Shown: positions 35,369 to 44,772, numbered from the stretch's first letter. The stretch is DNA of 64,000 nt from an uncultured Rikenellaceae bacterium (GCA_944321925.1 CALUND010000004.1:1-64000), one strand, 5' to 3'. The notes: generated from the sequence alone by a model not told the origin. Numbers and translations are program-made.

Positions 35369-35698
35369 ATGGGAGAAGGAATTGGACTCCGCAGAGAGGA
35401 TGCGGAGATCAGCGAGGATGTCTACTCCAAAGTGGTGCGAGCCGGAAAACGTACCTATTTTTTCGACGTCAAAGCCACCCGCAACGACGATTATTACCTA
35501 ACCATTACCGAATCTCGTAAAAAGATCGGCCGAGACGGTGAAGCGATCTTCGAGAAGAACAAAATCTATCTCTATAAGGAGGATTTCGCCAAATTCGGTG
35601 AAGGATTCGAACATGTCGTGGAGTTTATCAAGAAGAACAAACCGGCATTTTTCGAGTCTGCATCCCCCTCTTTCGAAGAGAAAACAGACTCTTTCTGA
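35369..35698 (+). CDS. PUR-family nucleic-acid-binding protein (DUF3276)
   Basis: 109 aa small protein with one PUR repeat: SEDVYSKVVRAGKRTYFFDVKATRNDDYYLTITESRK (long run described by position, residues about 14-50), then the helix LYKEDFAKFGEGFEHVVEFI. PUR domains bind single-stranded nucleic acid. The family is widespread and conserved in Bacteroidota, and its cellular role is poorly defined. Stand-alone gene with its own consensus promoter and a strong terminator downstream. A C-terminal tail rich in Ser, Glu and Phe is not conserved. Confidence 0.9.
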   Translation: MGEGIGLRREDAEISEDVYSKVVRAGKRTYFFDVKATRNDDYYLTITESRKKIGRDGEAIFEKNKIYLYKEDFAKFGEGFEHVVEFIKKNKPAFFESASPSFEEKTDSF

Positions 35699-35866
35699 TC
35701 ATTCCCTCCCCGGGGTAATCGCCGTTCGATCGGAATCGAAGCGTAAAAAAATCTTGAGGATGAAGTCCCGATCGATGGTTGTTCAAAAGATTTTTGCTTA
35801 ACGGCGATCCTGTCGGAGGAGGTAGAGTTTCTGTAGCAGACTTTGTTGTCGGATCGACCCTGTAAA

Positions 35867-35901
35867 AAAAGCTGCGATTCGTTTATCGAATCGCAGCTTT
35901 T
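35867..35901 (+). terminator. Bidirectional terminator between the PUR gene and aspS
   Basis: Perfect 15-base arms (35867-35881 and 35887-35901) with a 5-base loop, A-rich before and T-rich after. The 170 bases between the PUR gene and this hairpin hold no visible feature. Confidence 0.9.
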
Positions 35902-35922
35902 GTTTGTTGTTGGGAGGAACCG

Positions 35923-37677
35923 CTATTTTTCCGGCTCTACGGTGCGCAGGAAGAGCTCTTCGAGCTGAGCATCGTCGATGCGCGACGGGGAGTCGAGCAT
36001 CATGTCCCGGCCAGCATTGTTTTTCGGGAAAGCGATGTAGTCGCGGATCGAATCCGCTCCGCCGAACAGCGAGCAGAGCCGATCGAATCCGAATGCGAGA
36101 CCTCCGTGGGGCGGAGCGCCGTAACGGAACGCATTGATGAGGAATCCGAACTGCTCTTCGGCTTTTTCCTGGGTGAAGCCGAGTGTACGGAAGATCTGTG
36201 CCTGCAATTTCGGATCGTGGATACGGATCGATCCGCCGCCGATCTCCGTGCCGTTGCAGACGAAGTCGTAGGCGTTGGCCCGAACTTGTCCCGGATTGGT
36301 TTCGAGCAGGGGAATGTCTTCGGGTTTGGGCGAGGTGAAGGGGTGATGCATGGCGTAGTAACGCTGGGTCTCGTCGTCCCATTCGAACATCGGGAAGTCC
36401 ACGACCCAAAGCGGAGCGAACTGTTTCGGATCCCGGAGACCGAGTTCATCGGCGACTTTGAGGCGGAGCGCACACAGTTGGCCGAGGGTTTTGAATTTCG
36501 GACCGCTCAGGATGAATACCATGTCGCCCGGTTTCGTCTGGCATCGGTCGGCGAGCGCACGAACCTCTTCGGCCGAGAAGAATTTGTCGACGGACGATTT
36601 TACACCGTTCTCCTCTACCCGGATCCAGATGAGTCCTTTGGCGCCCACTTGCGGACGTTTCACGTAGTCGGTCAGGGCGTCGATCTGTTTACGCGTGTAG
36701 ACGGCACAACCCGGAGCGGCGAATCCGGTGACATATTCGGCGTCATCGAAGACGGAGAATCCGTGTCCTTTGGCCAGGGAGGTGAGGTCGGCGAATTCCA
36801 TTCCGAACCGCAGATCGGGCTTGTCCGATCCGTACTTCTCCATCGCCTCGATCCAGGGCATGCGGCGGAACGGGGCGTCGAAACGGATGCCGAGCACCTC
36901 TTCGAACATGAATTTGGCCCATCGTTCGAATATTTCGAGAATATCCTCCTGTTCGACGAACGACATTTCGCAGTCGATCTGGGTGAATTCGGGTTGTCGG
37001 TCGGCACGGAGGTCTTCGTCGCGGAAACAACGCACGATCTGGAAATAGCGGTCGTAACCGGCCACCATGAGGAGCTGTTTAAGCGTCTGGGGCGATTGAG
37101 GCAGGGCGTAGAATTCGCCCGGATTCATTCGGCTGGGGACCACGAAGTCACGGGCGCCTTCCGGAGTCGACTTGATCAGGTAGGGGGTTTCGATTTCGAG
37201 GAATCCTTCGCGATCGAGGAAAGTCCGTACGGCATGGGCCATGCGGTGGCGCAGGATGAGGGCTCGCTGCAGGGGCGGCCGGCGCAGGTCGAGGTAACGG
37301 TATTTCATCCGCAGATCGTCGCCGCCGTCGCTGTGCTCTTCGATGGTGAAGGGCGGAATTTGTGCGCGGTTGAGTATTTTCAGTGCGGAGAGGGCAATTT
37401 CGATCTCTCCGGTCTCCATTTTCGGATTTTTCGACGCCCGTTCGATCACCCGGCCGCTTGCCTGGATGACGTATTCGCGTCCCAGTTCGGTTGCGATTTG
37501 GCGTACTGTTTCGGGTGCGTTGTCATCGACTACGAGTTGGGTGATGCCGTAGCGGTCGCGCAGGTCGATGAAGGTCATGGCTCCCAGGTTGCGCACTTTC
37601 TGCACCCACCCGGCGAGGGTAACTGTTTTGTTCGTGTCGGCGGCACGCAGCTCGCCGCAAGTATGGGTCCTGTACAT
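35923..37677 (-). CDS. aspS: Aspartyl-tRNA synthetase
   Basis: 584 aa, bacterial type with an N-terminal OB anticodon domain ([23 protein letters not shown], split in two strands), the class II core, and the inserted GAD domain. Motif 2 ([18 protein letters not shown]) and motif 3 ([15 protein letters not shown]) are clear. Whether it charges tRNA-Asp only or also tRNA-Asn cannot be decided here. Monocistronic, divergent from tadA. Confidence 0.96.
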   Translation of the reverse strand: MYRTHTCGELRAADTNKTVTLAGWVQKVRNLGAMTFIDLRDRYGITQLVVDDNAPETVRQIATELGREYVIQASGRVIERASKNPKMETGEIEIALSALKILNRAQIPPFTIEEHSDGGDDLRMKYRYLDLRRPPLQRALILRHRMAHAVRTFLDREGFLEIETPYLIKSTPEGARDFVVPSRMNPGEFYALPQSPQTLKQLLMVAGYDRYFQIVRCFRDEDLRADRQPEFTQIDCEMSFVEQEDILEIFERWAKFMFEEVLGIRFDAPFRRMPWIEAMEKYGSDKPDLRFGMEFADLTSLAKGHGFSVFDDAEYVTGFAAPGCAVYTRKQIDALTDYVKRPQVGAKGLIWIRVEENGVKSSVDKFFSAEEVRALADRCQTKPGDMVFILSGPKFKTLGQLCALRLKVADELGLRDPKQFAPLWVVDFPMFEWDDETQRYYAMHHPFTSPKPEDIPLLETNPGQVRANAYDFVCNGTEIGGGSIRIHDPKLQAQIFRTLGFTQEKAEEQFGFLINAFRYGAPPHGGLAFGFDRLCSLFGGADSIRDYIAFPKNNAGRDMMLDSPSRIDDAQLEELFLRTVEPEK

Positions 37678-37727
37678 ATTTCGGGATCTTTAGGGTATGT
37701 TTGCTTTGGGACGGGAAGTTTCGGCTC

Positions 37728-37758
37728 GTTGCAGAGAGCTGAATTTTCCCTACCTTTG
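37728..37758 (+). promoter_or_regulatory. tadA promoter
   Basis: GTTG (37728-37731), 19-base spacer, TACCTTTG (37751-37758), one mismatch from consensus. The ATG at 37783 lies 25 bases downstream. Confidence 0.7.
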
Positions 37759-37782
37759 CAGGGCAAAAATAGGCAATTATTT

Positions 37783-38232
37783 ATGGAAACGGACCGAAAG
37801 ACGGATGAAAAATTCATGCGGGCGGCAATAAACGAGGCGGAATGTGCGTTAAAGAAGGGTGAAGTACCTATCGGAGCGGTGGTTGTGTGCGGTGGCGCGA
37901 TTATTGGACGAGGACACAATCTGGTGGAGACGCTGGCCGACGCGACGGCCCACGCCGAGATGCAGGCGATTACCGCTGCGGCATCGTCGCTCGGAGGTAA
38001 GTATCTTTCGGAATGCACGCTTTACGTGACGGTCGAACCGTGTGTCATGTGTGCGGGGGCCTCGGCCTGGAGTCAGGTGGGCCGCATCGTCTATGGGGCA
38101 TCCGATCCGAAACGAGGCTATTCCCTTGTGAAAAGCAGCATCCTCCATCCGAAGACGACAGTGACCTCTGGCGTGTTGGCGCAGGAGTGCGGGGCGTTGA
38201 TGAGTCGTTTTTTTGAAAAATTGCGCCGATGA
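37783..38232 (+). CDS. tadA: tRNA-specific adenosine deaminase
   Basis: 149 aa zinc deaminase that converts A34 to inosine in the anticodon of tRNA-Arg(ACG). The catalytic and zinc motif HAEMQAI and the two cysteines in EPCVMCAGA are intact, and the C-terminal SRFFEKLRR helix is typical. The ATG at 37783 is chosen because it follows a promoter-like element and gives the family N-terminus; the reading frame is open far upstream only as the antisense of aspS. Confidence 0.93.
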   Translation: METDRKTDEKFMRAAINEAECALKKGEVPIGAVVVCGGAIIGRGHNLVETLADATAHAEMQAITAAASSLGGKYLSECTLYVTVEPCVMCAGASAWSQVGRIVYGASDPKRGYSLVKSSILHPKTTVTSGVLAQECGALMSRFFEKLRR

Positions 38233-38233
38233 T

Positions 38234-38264
38234 TTTGCTCGGTGGTGAAAAAAACATAATTTTG
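38234..38264 (+). promoter_or_regulatory. Promoter of the TPR protein gene
   Basis: TTTG (38234-38237), 19-base spacer, TAATTTTG (38257-38264): exact consensus, beginning 2 bases after the tadA stop. Confidence 0.82.
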
Positions 38265-38307
38265 CCCTTTGTGAGATAAAAAATAACTTAAAACGAATAA
38301 CGGGACT

Positions 38308-39279
38308 ATGAACAGAATGAAAATTGTTTTGGCATCCGCTGCGGCCTTGTTCGCTTTTTGCACGGTGTCGGCGCAGACGGTGAATGACGTAAATGCAAAG
38401 TATAACGAAGCAGTTGCTCTGATTCAAAGCAAGAAGGCTGCTGAGGCGATCGCTCCTTTGGAAGAGGCGATCAAAATGGGCGAAATGGTGGAAGGTGCCG
38501 AGATGACCCTTCAGAATGCAAAACAGGTACTCCCGAGTTGTTATTACAGCAAGGGCATTTCTGAAGTAAAAGCCGGTCAGATGGATGCAGCTCTCGCCGA
38601 TTTCAATAAGGCGATCGAGACGGCTAAAGCGTATAACAATCCGAAGATCGCCCTTGCTGCCGGATCAGCCATTGCAAAAGTTTATACCGCACAGGCAGCC
38701 GATGCGTTCAACAACAAGAATTATGCACAGGCAGCCGAGATTTTTGCCAAGGGTTATGCGGCCAATCCGAACGATACGGAGCTGGCACTCAATCTGGCTA
38801 TGAGTTACTGCGAGATGGGCGATCTGGCCAAAGGTAATGAAGTTTACAAAAACATTATCGCTCTGAGCGACAAGCACAGCAAATATGCCGACGATGCTGC
38901 CACTGCCAAGGAGAAATTCATCTATTACAACATGCTGGATGCTGCCAAGAAGGCAGGAGAGCAGAATTACGAGGGGGCTGTTGCCGTGATCGATTCGATG
39001 GGTACGGTCGTTCCTCTCACTGCCGATGCCAACATGTTGCTGCTGCAGGCCTATACCAACATGAAGAATTACGACAAGGTGATCGAGATCGGTGAGGCTG
39101 CTGCTGCCATGCAGACGACGCCCGAACAGCAATCCGATGCTTACTTCCTGCTGGGTGCCGCTTATCAGAACAAGGAGAACTATCCGGCTGCCATCGCAAC
39201 TTACCAGAAGGTTACGGTTGGTGACAATGTCGCTACTGCAAAACAGCAGATCACGGCATTGAACGCGATCAAGAAATAG
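38308..39279 (+). CDS. Exported tetratricopeptide-repeat protein
   Basis: 323 aa. A Sec signal peptide (MNRMKIVLASAAALFAFCTVSAQ) is followed by about six TPR-like helix pairs, for example AALADFNKAIETAKAYNNPK, YAQAAEIFAKGYAANPND and YPAAIATYQKV. It is unusually rich in Ala and Lys and has no catalytic motif. TPR proteins are scaffolds, and this one probably acts in the periplasm or on the outer membrane; no partner is indicated by its neighbours. Codon use is less GC-rich than in its neighbours, which fits high expression. Own promoter and strong terminator. Confidence 0.87.
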   Translation: MNRMKIVLASAAALFAFCTVSAQTVNDVNAKYNEAVALIQSKKAAEAIAPLEEAIKMGEMVEGAEMTLQNAKQVLPSCYYSKGISEVKAGQMDAALADFNKAIETAKAYNNPKIALAAGSAIAKVYTAQAADAFNNKNYAQAAEIFAKGYAANPNDTELALNLAMSYCEMGDLAKGNEVYKNIIALSDKHSKYADDAATAKEKFIYYNMLDAAKKAGEQNYEGAVAVIDSMGTVVPLTADANMLLLQAYTNMKNYDKVIEIGEAAAAMQTTPEQQSDAYFLLGAAYQNKENYPAAIATYQKVTVGDNVATAKQQITALNAIKK

Positions 39280-39300
39280 CGGAACGTTTTTTCTGCGACA

Positions 39301-39340
39301 GAAGCTCCTTCCGATCGTCGGAAGGAGCTTCTCTGTTTTT
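39301..39340 (+). terminator. Terminator of the TPR gene
   Basis: Perfect 14-base arms (39301-39314 and 39318-39331) around the loop TCG, then TCTGTTTTT. Confidence 0.92.
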
Positions 39341-39352
39341 GTAGGGGGAGAG

Positions 39353-39384
39353 GTTGAGGAAAATGCGTCGAATGATTACCTTTG
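39353..39384 (+). promoter_or_regulatory. Promoter of the U32 peptidase gene
   Basis: GTTG (39353-39356), 20-base spacer, TACCTTTG (39377-39384). The -7 element ends only 5 bases before the ATG at 39390, so the mRNA would be leaderless or nearly so. Confidence 0.6.
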
Positions 39385-39389
39385 TTCCC

Positions 39390-41225
39390 ATGATGGAGAG
39401 GCGAGACCGACACATAGAACTGCTTGCTCCGGCTCGCGATTTCGCGACGGGTCGGGATGCGGTCGACTTCGGGGCAGACGCCGTCTATATCGGAGGGCCG
39501 AAATTCGGGGCTCGTCGCGGGGCGGTCAATGCGACGGAGGAGATCGAGCGGCTGGTGCGTTATGCCCGGCCGTATGGCGTGCGTGTGTATGCTACGCTCA
39601 ATACGATCCTTTATGATCGGGAGTTGGAGGAGGCGCGTCGGATCGCCCTCGACTTGATCGCTGCCGGGGTGAGTGCCCTCATCATTCAGGACTTTGCCTA
39701 TCTCCGCATGGATCTGCCTCCCGTGGAGCTCCATGCGTCGACTCAGATGCATAATATGTCGGTGGAGCAGGCAGTTTTTCTTTCTCGTTGTGGCTTTTCG
39801 CGGATTATCCTGGAACGGGCTCTGACGCTCGAAGAGATTGCCCGTATCGCGCAGGCGACCGATGCCGAGATCGAGTGTTTTGTCCACGGGGCGATATGCG
39901 TCGGTTACAGCGGTCGTTGCTTCCTGAGCCGAAGCATGAGCAGTCGCAGCGGGAATCGGGGAGCGTGCAGCCAGCCTTGCCGTCTCACCTACGATCTGAC
40001 CGATGGCCGGGGCGGAGTCATTCGCTCGGGACTTCATCTCCTTTCGGTGCAGGACCTGAATCTTTCCGCGCACATTCCCGAATTGCTGGATGCAGGAGTC
40101 GATTCGTTCAAGATAGAGGGCCGGCTGAAAGATGCCGTCTATATTCGGAATGCGGTGGCCTGTTATCGTCGGGTGATTGATGAGGCTTTGGCGGAGCGTC
40201 CCGATTTGAAGCGGGCTTCGGCAGGACGGAGTCTCCCCGATTTCACCCCCGATCTGTCGCGGAGCTTCCAGCGTGGGGAGACTACGTTCTTTTTTCATGG
40301 ACTCCGGAGCGGCGTTGCCTCGTTCGATACGCCCAAGTCGTTCGGTCGACGTGTCGGACGGGTGGCGCGTGTCGATCGTGAGGGTTTTGTCCTGGAGCCG
40401 GGTGGTGAACGATTGGCGTCGGGAGACGGTATCTGTTTCTTTTCCGGGGGACGATTGGTCGGTACGGGGGTGAACCGTGTCGATGGCGATCGTGTTGTGC
40501 CGGCGTCGATCGAAGGCATCGTGCGAGGCACCGATATCTATCGAAATTTCGATCGTCTGTTCGTGCGACAGGTGGAGCAGAGTCGTACGCGTCGCACGGT
40601 CGGCGTACGGGTTACGGCGGATCGTTCGCGCGATCGGATTGTCGTGCGGTATGTCGACGAGGAGGGGCTCTCTTCGGAAGCGGAGTGGACAGGATGTTTC
40701 GAGGAGGCGGAGCAGTCGGACAAGGCGCGGGAGATGGCTCGTCAACAGTTGTCGCGGAGTGGCGATACGATCTTCCGGGTGGAAGAGGTGGCGTTGAAAG
40801 GGGTGGATATTTTTGTGCCGGTGGCGGTTTGGAATGAGTTGAGACGGACGGCGCTTGCCCGTCTGTATACGATCCGTTCGGAGAGGATTTTGCCGAGCCG
40901 TATTCGTCAGGAGGAATCTGTCGCATGGGGCAACAAGGAGTTGACCGCTTCGGATAATGTGACGAATCATCTTTCGGAGCGTTTTTGGCGCGATCATGGG
41001 GTGGTGCGGTTTGAGCGGGGACTCGATCTCGAAAAGTCGCTCCGGGGGCGTTGTGTGATGAGAAGTCGCTATTGCATTCGCCGTGAGATCGGTGCATGTT
41101 TGCGAGAACATCCCCGGTTGCAGGGCGATCTCTATCTGGAGCGGGGTTCGGCCCGTTATCGGTTGGAGTTCGATTGTGCGAGGTGTGAGATGAAATTGAT
41201 CGACGAAAAGATATGGAAGGATTGA
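39390..41225 (+). CDS. Peptidase U32-family protein
   Basis: 611 aa from MMERRDRHIELLAPARDF; ATG codons at 39354 and 39372 are rejected because they lie upstream of or inside the promoter. The N-terminal U32 barrel has IELLAPARD, GADAVYIGGPKFGAR, and the cysteine cluster in ICVGYSGRC and RGACSQPCR that binds an iron-sulfur cluster in characterised relatives. The C-terminal half fits the DUF3656-type collagenase-like region. E. coli relatives (RlhA, TrhP) hydroxylate rRNA or tRNA, so an RNA role is more likely than proteolysis. The next gene, an RNA-methyltransferase-like protein, overlaps by 13 bases. Confidence 0.88.
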   Translation: MMERRDRHIELLAPARDFATGRDAVDFGADAVYIGGPKFGARRGAVNATEEIERLVRYARPYGVRVYATLNTILYDRELEEARRIALDLIAAGVSALIIQDFAYLRMDLPPVELHASTQMHNMSVEQAVFLSRCGFSRIILERALTLEEIARIAQATDAEIECFVHGAICVGYSGRCFLSRSMSSRSGNRGACSQPCRLTYDLTDGRGGVIRSGLHLLSVQDLNLSAHIPELLDAGVDSFKIEGRLKDAVYIRNAVACYRRVIDEALAERPDLKRASAGRSLPDFTPDLSRSFQRGETTFFFHGLRSGVASFDTPKSFGRRVGRVARVDREGFVLEPGGERLASGDGICFFSGGRLVGTGVNRVDGDRVVPASIEGIVRGTDIYRNFDRLFVRQVEQSRTRRTVGVRVTADRSRDRIVVRYVDEEGLSSEAEWTGCFEEAEQSDKAREMARQQLSRSGDTIFRVEEVALKGVDIFVPVAVWNELRRTALARLYTIRSERILPSRIRQEESVAWGNKELTASDNVTNHLSERFWRDHGVVRFERGLDLEKSLRGRCVMRSRYCIRREIGACLREHPRLQGDLYLERGSARYRLEFDCARCEMKLIDEKIWKD

Positions 41226-42103
41226 AATTGCTCGCTCCCGTTTGGGATGATTACGAGTTGATCGACAGCGGAGGTTTCGAGAAGTTGGAACGTTTCGGCT
41301 CTTACGTGACCTGGAGACCCGAACCGCAGGCCGTTTGGGACAAGAGTCTTCCGACGGAGCGATGGGAGCGGCTGGCCGATGCGGTATTTCGGCGCGATTT
41401 GCGCAGTGAGGAGCGTGGCGAGTGGGTATGCCGACCGACCATGCCTTCGCGTTGGACCGTGCGTTATGTCTGTGGCGACATGCGGTTGCAGATGCGTTTG
41501 GGACTCACTTCGTTCAAGCATGTGGGACTGTTTCCGGAACAGGCTGCGAACTGGAATTTCATTTATGATTGCGTGCGGAGACTGGATGCTGCGACGTCAC
41601 GGCCCCAGGTGCTCAATCTGTTTGCCTATACGGGAGGTGCGACTCTGGCTGCGGCTGCGGCCGGGGCAGATGTTACGCATGTCGATTCGGTGAAGCAGGT
41701 TGTGAGCTGGGCGCGGGAAAACATGGAACTGAGCGGACTCAACGGGGTTCGTTGGATCGTGGACGATGCGTTGAAATTCGTTCGCCGGGAGGTCAAACGC
41801 GGCAAGCATTACGACGGGATCATTCTCGATCCGCCAGCCTATGGTCGGGGCCCGCAGGGCGAGAAGTGGATCCTCGAGCAGCAGATCGGAGAGATGCTCG
41901 AAGCCTGTGCGGCGTTGTTGCAGCCGAGGGGCTCTTTCCTTGTGCTGAATCTCTATTCGATGGGACTCTCTTCGTTGCTCGCACGAACGGTCATTCATCA
42001 GAAATTCGGCGTTCCGTCGGCTGAGCAGTTCGGCGAGCTCTATTTTTCCGACCGTGCCGGGAAGAATCTACCGCTCGGCGTCTTTTACCGTTTCCTGCGC
42101 TGA
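41213..42103 (+). CDS. Class I SAM-dependent methyltransferase, RlmI/RlmK-like
   Basis: 296 aa. The SAM-binding loop is LNLFAYTGGATLAAAAAGADV, with VDSVKQVVSWAREN next and the catalytic-type ILDPPAYGRGP motif, as in 23S rRNA cytosine methyltransferases of the RlmI type and other N/C-methyltransferases. It lacks the N-terminal PUA domain of E. coli RlmI, so the substrate may differ. It overlaps the U32 gene by 13 bases, suggesting a shared rRNA or tRNA modification role (inference). Its last 36 bases overlap the convergent gene at 42068. Confidence 0.88.
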   Translation: MEGLKLLAPVWDDYELIDSGGFEKLERFGSYVTWRPEPQAVWDKSLPTERWERLADAVFRRDLRSEERGEWVCRPTMPSRWTVRYVCGDMRLQMRLGLTSFKHVGLFPEQAANWNFIYDCVRRLDAATSRPQVLNLFAYTGGATLAAAAAGADVTHVDSVKQVVSWARENMELSGLNGVRWIVDDALKFVRREVKRGKHYDGIILDPPAYGRGPQGEKWILEQQIGEMLEACAALLQPRGSFLVLNLYSMGLSSLLARTVIHQKFGVPSAEQFGELYFSDRAGKNLPLGVFYRFLR

Positions 42104-43270
42104 TGGCTCTTTCAGGACGATCTGCCAACTTTCCCCGTCGATGACGGTGAAGGCGATTTGTCGTCGGCCGCCCTCTTTCACGTGAAGTTGTGCAGCGAGT
42201 TGTGCGGAGGAGAGGGGAAAGTCGCGATGCAGAATGTCTATTCGACCGATATCGGCCGCTTTCAGCGCCCTGCGTAATCGTTTGGGATCGTACGGCTCCA
42301 TGCGTTCGATGGCCAACATGTGGCCCATAAAGTCTTTCGGAGGCTTTGCTGCGAACCCATATCCGTTTTCTGTGGTGAAACAGACCCCCAGATCGGCCAG
42401 ATGACGGCGGACACACCGTATTTTTCGCAGGGCCACATCGGGAATGAGCAGCCAATCGTACCTTTCGGAAGGGAATTTTTCGGCGACGGGCTCCTCTGCA
42501 TGAGCCGGGAAGGTGAGGGAGCCGATGCCGAGAGCAGTAGCTCGCAATCGGGGTGCAGACTCGTTGTCGCCCTGGGTCACCAACATCTCTTTGCATTCCC
42601 CGGCCAGCGAGACCGCCTCTACGAGACAGTCGGGTCCGAAGATGCGGAGCGCTTCGTCCGTATCGAAAAGCGGAGACAGTTTGACGACGAATCGGGAGGC
42701 GAGTTCCCGAATGCGGGGAAGCAGCGGGATCAGATCGGGCGAACAATCTTGCAGTCGGACCAATTTCCGGTTCTCTTCGCTGCGCCGGTCGGGATCGGCA
42801 TAGATCAGATCGACTTTGTCGTGCCATGCGGAGAGAAACTGCTCGGCGGAGGTCTCCACGACTTCGATGTTCGGTGCTCCGAGGCGACGGAAATTTTCCC
42901 GGGTGACGGCGGCCAGCATCGGGTCCCGTTCGAGGGCGACGACCCGTTTGAATTGCCGGGAGAGGTAGAGCGAGTCGACTCCCAATCCGCAGGTGAGGTC
43001 GATGCACAGCTCTCCGGAGAAGGCTTTGTGCGCGGCACAGGCTTCGCTGCTCGACTGCTCGAAGGCGCGGGCAGGCAGTATGCACCGGGCAGCGTAGTAG
43101 GACGGGAGTTTCGTGCGGGCACGTTCGAGGTATTTGACTTGCGAGGCGATGAGGGCGGCGTGGGGCAACCGTTTGTCGAGCGCGATTCGGACGGGGTCGT
43201 CGCCGAGTCGTTGTTCGATGGCGAGACGCACCTGTTCGTCGCAGAGCAGTTCGAATTCGGATCGGTTCAT
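42068..43270 (-). CDS. THUMP-like class I SAM methyltransferase (PG_1098 family)
   Basis: 400 aa. The N-terminal helical region is followed by a methyltransferase core with CIDLTCGLGVDSLYLSR, VVALERDPMLAAVTREN and LIYADPDRR, and a C-terminal THUMP-like or ferredoxin-like region. It resembles the PG_1098 family, mainly seen in Bacteroidota and not functionally defined; RNA is the likely substrate. The start is at MNRSEFELLCDEQVR (43270), whose ATG overlaps the comEC stop as ATGA, so translation is coupled. It converges on the RlmI-like gene with a 36-base coding overlap. Confidence 0.85.
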   Translation of the reverse strand: MNRSEFELLCDEQVRLAIEQRLGDDPVRIALDKRLPHAALIASQVKYLERARTKLPSYYAARCILPARAFEQSSSEACAAHKAFSGELCIDLTCGLGVDSLYLSRQFKRVVALERDPMLAAVTRENFRRLGAPNIEVVETSAEQFLSAWHDKVDLIYADPDRRSEENRKLVRLQDCSPDLIPLLPRIRELASRFVVKLSPLFDTDEALRIFGPDCLVEAVSLAGECKEMLVTQGDNESAPRLRATALGIGSLTFPAHAEEPVAEKFPSERYDWLLIPDVALRKIRCVRRHLADLGVCFTTENGYGFAAKPPKDFMGHMLAIERMEPYDPKRLRRALKAADIGRIDILHRDFPLSSAQLAAQLHVKEGGRRQIAFTVIDGESWQIVLKEPSAQETVKDAER

Positions 43271-44772
43271 GCGCGTGGGAACGAGATGGGTGGCCTTCGG
43301 GTCGGGCGGGCGAGAAGCCACAGGGTGAGTAACAGATAGAGTGTGTAGATCGACCATACGGCGACCGTGGAGAGACGCAGATCGATGGCCGATTCGGGCA
43401 GGGCGGCGGTGAGTGTGACGATGCGGTTTTGCCATCCGACGCTCCAGCCGATCAGCGTACTGAACAGGGGCTTGAGAAACGGTAACGGCAGGATGAGCCA
43501 AAGAAGGGCTTCGATGACGGTCAGGTAGGCTGTCAGAACAACGGCCGGGTTGATGACGATGCCCAGGAGCGAGAAACGTCCGAACTGGTATGCGGCCAGC
43601 GGAGCGGTAGCCAGCGAGGCTACGATACCGATCAGCAGCGTTCCCCACAGCGCATTCAGCACGCGCCATCGGCACTCCAGGCGACTGTAAAGGGGCGGAA
43701 ACCAGAGCAGGATGGCCGCCACGGCGAGAAAAGAGAGCTGAAAGCTGATGTCGTAGAGGTAGTTCGGGCGGATGGCGAGCATGATGATCGCCGTGCCGCA
43801 CAGGATGTTGAGGCTGTTGCGTGCGGCGGATGTCGCCAGCGCGATCTGCAGGGCGGAGAACATGCATGCGGCCCGGATGACCGATGGCGATGCTCCGGCA
43901 AGAAACGTGTAGAACCAGATGGCAAGGATAGCCAGGATGTTTTTTGCAATGTGTCCGCGTCGTGCGGCAGGCAGCAACCAGAGCAGTCCGTTTATGAGCA
44001 GGAAAACCATTCCCACGTGCAATCCGGAGACAGCGAGCAGGTGGGATGCTCCGGCGCGGGCGTAGGCCTCTTTCAGATCGGAGTCCATCGCTCTTTTTTC
44101 GCCCAGCGCCATGGCAGTCGCAACGGCGAGGTCGTCCGAAGAGAGCGAAAGTTCCGCCAGTCTGTTCGCGGCGGCATGTTGGAGCTTGCGGGCGAAGGTA
44201 CCGATTGTCCTGGCCTCTCCGAGCGAGTGCACGATAGGGGTCTGCGGAGAGAGAAAGATGCGTCCCGTGTAGCCTCTTCGTTGCATGAGTCGCGCGTATC
44301 CGTTAGCACTGTCGGCTACTGGACGGACCTTGGTCTCGCAGACCAGTCGCTCGCCGATTCGGAGCGGCAGCAGCGTGTCGAATGAGACGAGCAGCTTTTC
44401 ACGGCTCTCTTTCCATACTCCGTTTTGTGTTTTCCAGTGTCCGATGACCGCATCCGTGGCTCCATATCCCGAGGTGCGGATCACCGGGACCGAACCGATC
44501 TCCATCTCCAATCGTACGGTCTCTTCGTGTGGAATTTCGCTTCGCGGGGCCATGAGGGTTGCATCGAGCGCACCGAAAAAGAAGAGTGCACCAGCCAGAT
44601 AGAGTAGGGCGAGTTTGTGTGTCCGACCGAACCACGCCATGGTACCGCAGACGATCAGTCCGATCAGCCAGCTCCAGGCCGGGATCGACGACAGGTCGCT
44701 CGTGACGATTCCGGCCATCAAGGGCGGAAGAGCTTTCAGCAGCGGGGCGGTCTCTATGCGGTAGGGGGACAT
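43267..44772 (-). CDS. ComEC/Rec2-family protein lacking the nuclease domain
   Basis: 501 aa polytopic membrane protein. It contains the N-terminal DUF4131 region (to about residue 180) and the Competence domain, with the conserved MALGEKRAMDSDLKEAYARA, GASHLLAVSGLHVGMVF and GASPSVIRAACMFS segments. ComEC forms the inner-membrane channel for single-stranded DNA uptake. Full-length proteins usually carry a C-terminal metallo-beta-lactamase nuclease domain, which is absent here. The start is taken at MSPYRIETAPLLK (44772), 13 bases after the yifB stop. The downstream gene overlaps by 4 bases, so the short length is not a frameshift artefact. Confidence 0.88.
   Translation of the reverse strand: MSPYRIETAPLLKALPPLMAGIVTSDLSSIPAWSWLIGLIVCGTMAWFGRTHKLALLYLAGALFFFGALDATLMAPRSEIPHEETVRLEMEIGSVPVIRTSGYGATDAVIGHWKTQNGVWKESREKLLVSFDTLLPLRIGERLVCETKVRPVADSANGYARLMQRRGYTGRIFLSPQTPIVHSLGEARTIGTFARKLQHAAANRLAELSLSSDDLAVATAMALGEKRAMDSDLKEAYARAGASHLLAVSGLHVGMVFLLINGLLWLLPAARRGHIAKNILAILAIWFYTFLAGASPSVIRAACMFSALQIALATSAARNSLNILCGTAIIMLAIRPNYLYDISFQLSFLAVAAILLWFPPLYSRLECRWRVLNALWGTLLIGIVASLATAPLAAYQFGRFSLLGIVINPAVVLTAYLTVIEALLWLILPLPFLKPLFSTLIGWSVGWQNRIVTLTAALPESAIDLRLSTVAVWSIYTLYLLLTLWLLARPTRRPPISFPRA

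Noticed and set aside
36106-37782. Very long plus-strand open frame antisense to aspS that runs into tadA
   Set aside because: It is the complement of a conserved gene in GC-rich sequence; the tadA protein and its promoter begin only at 37783.
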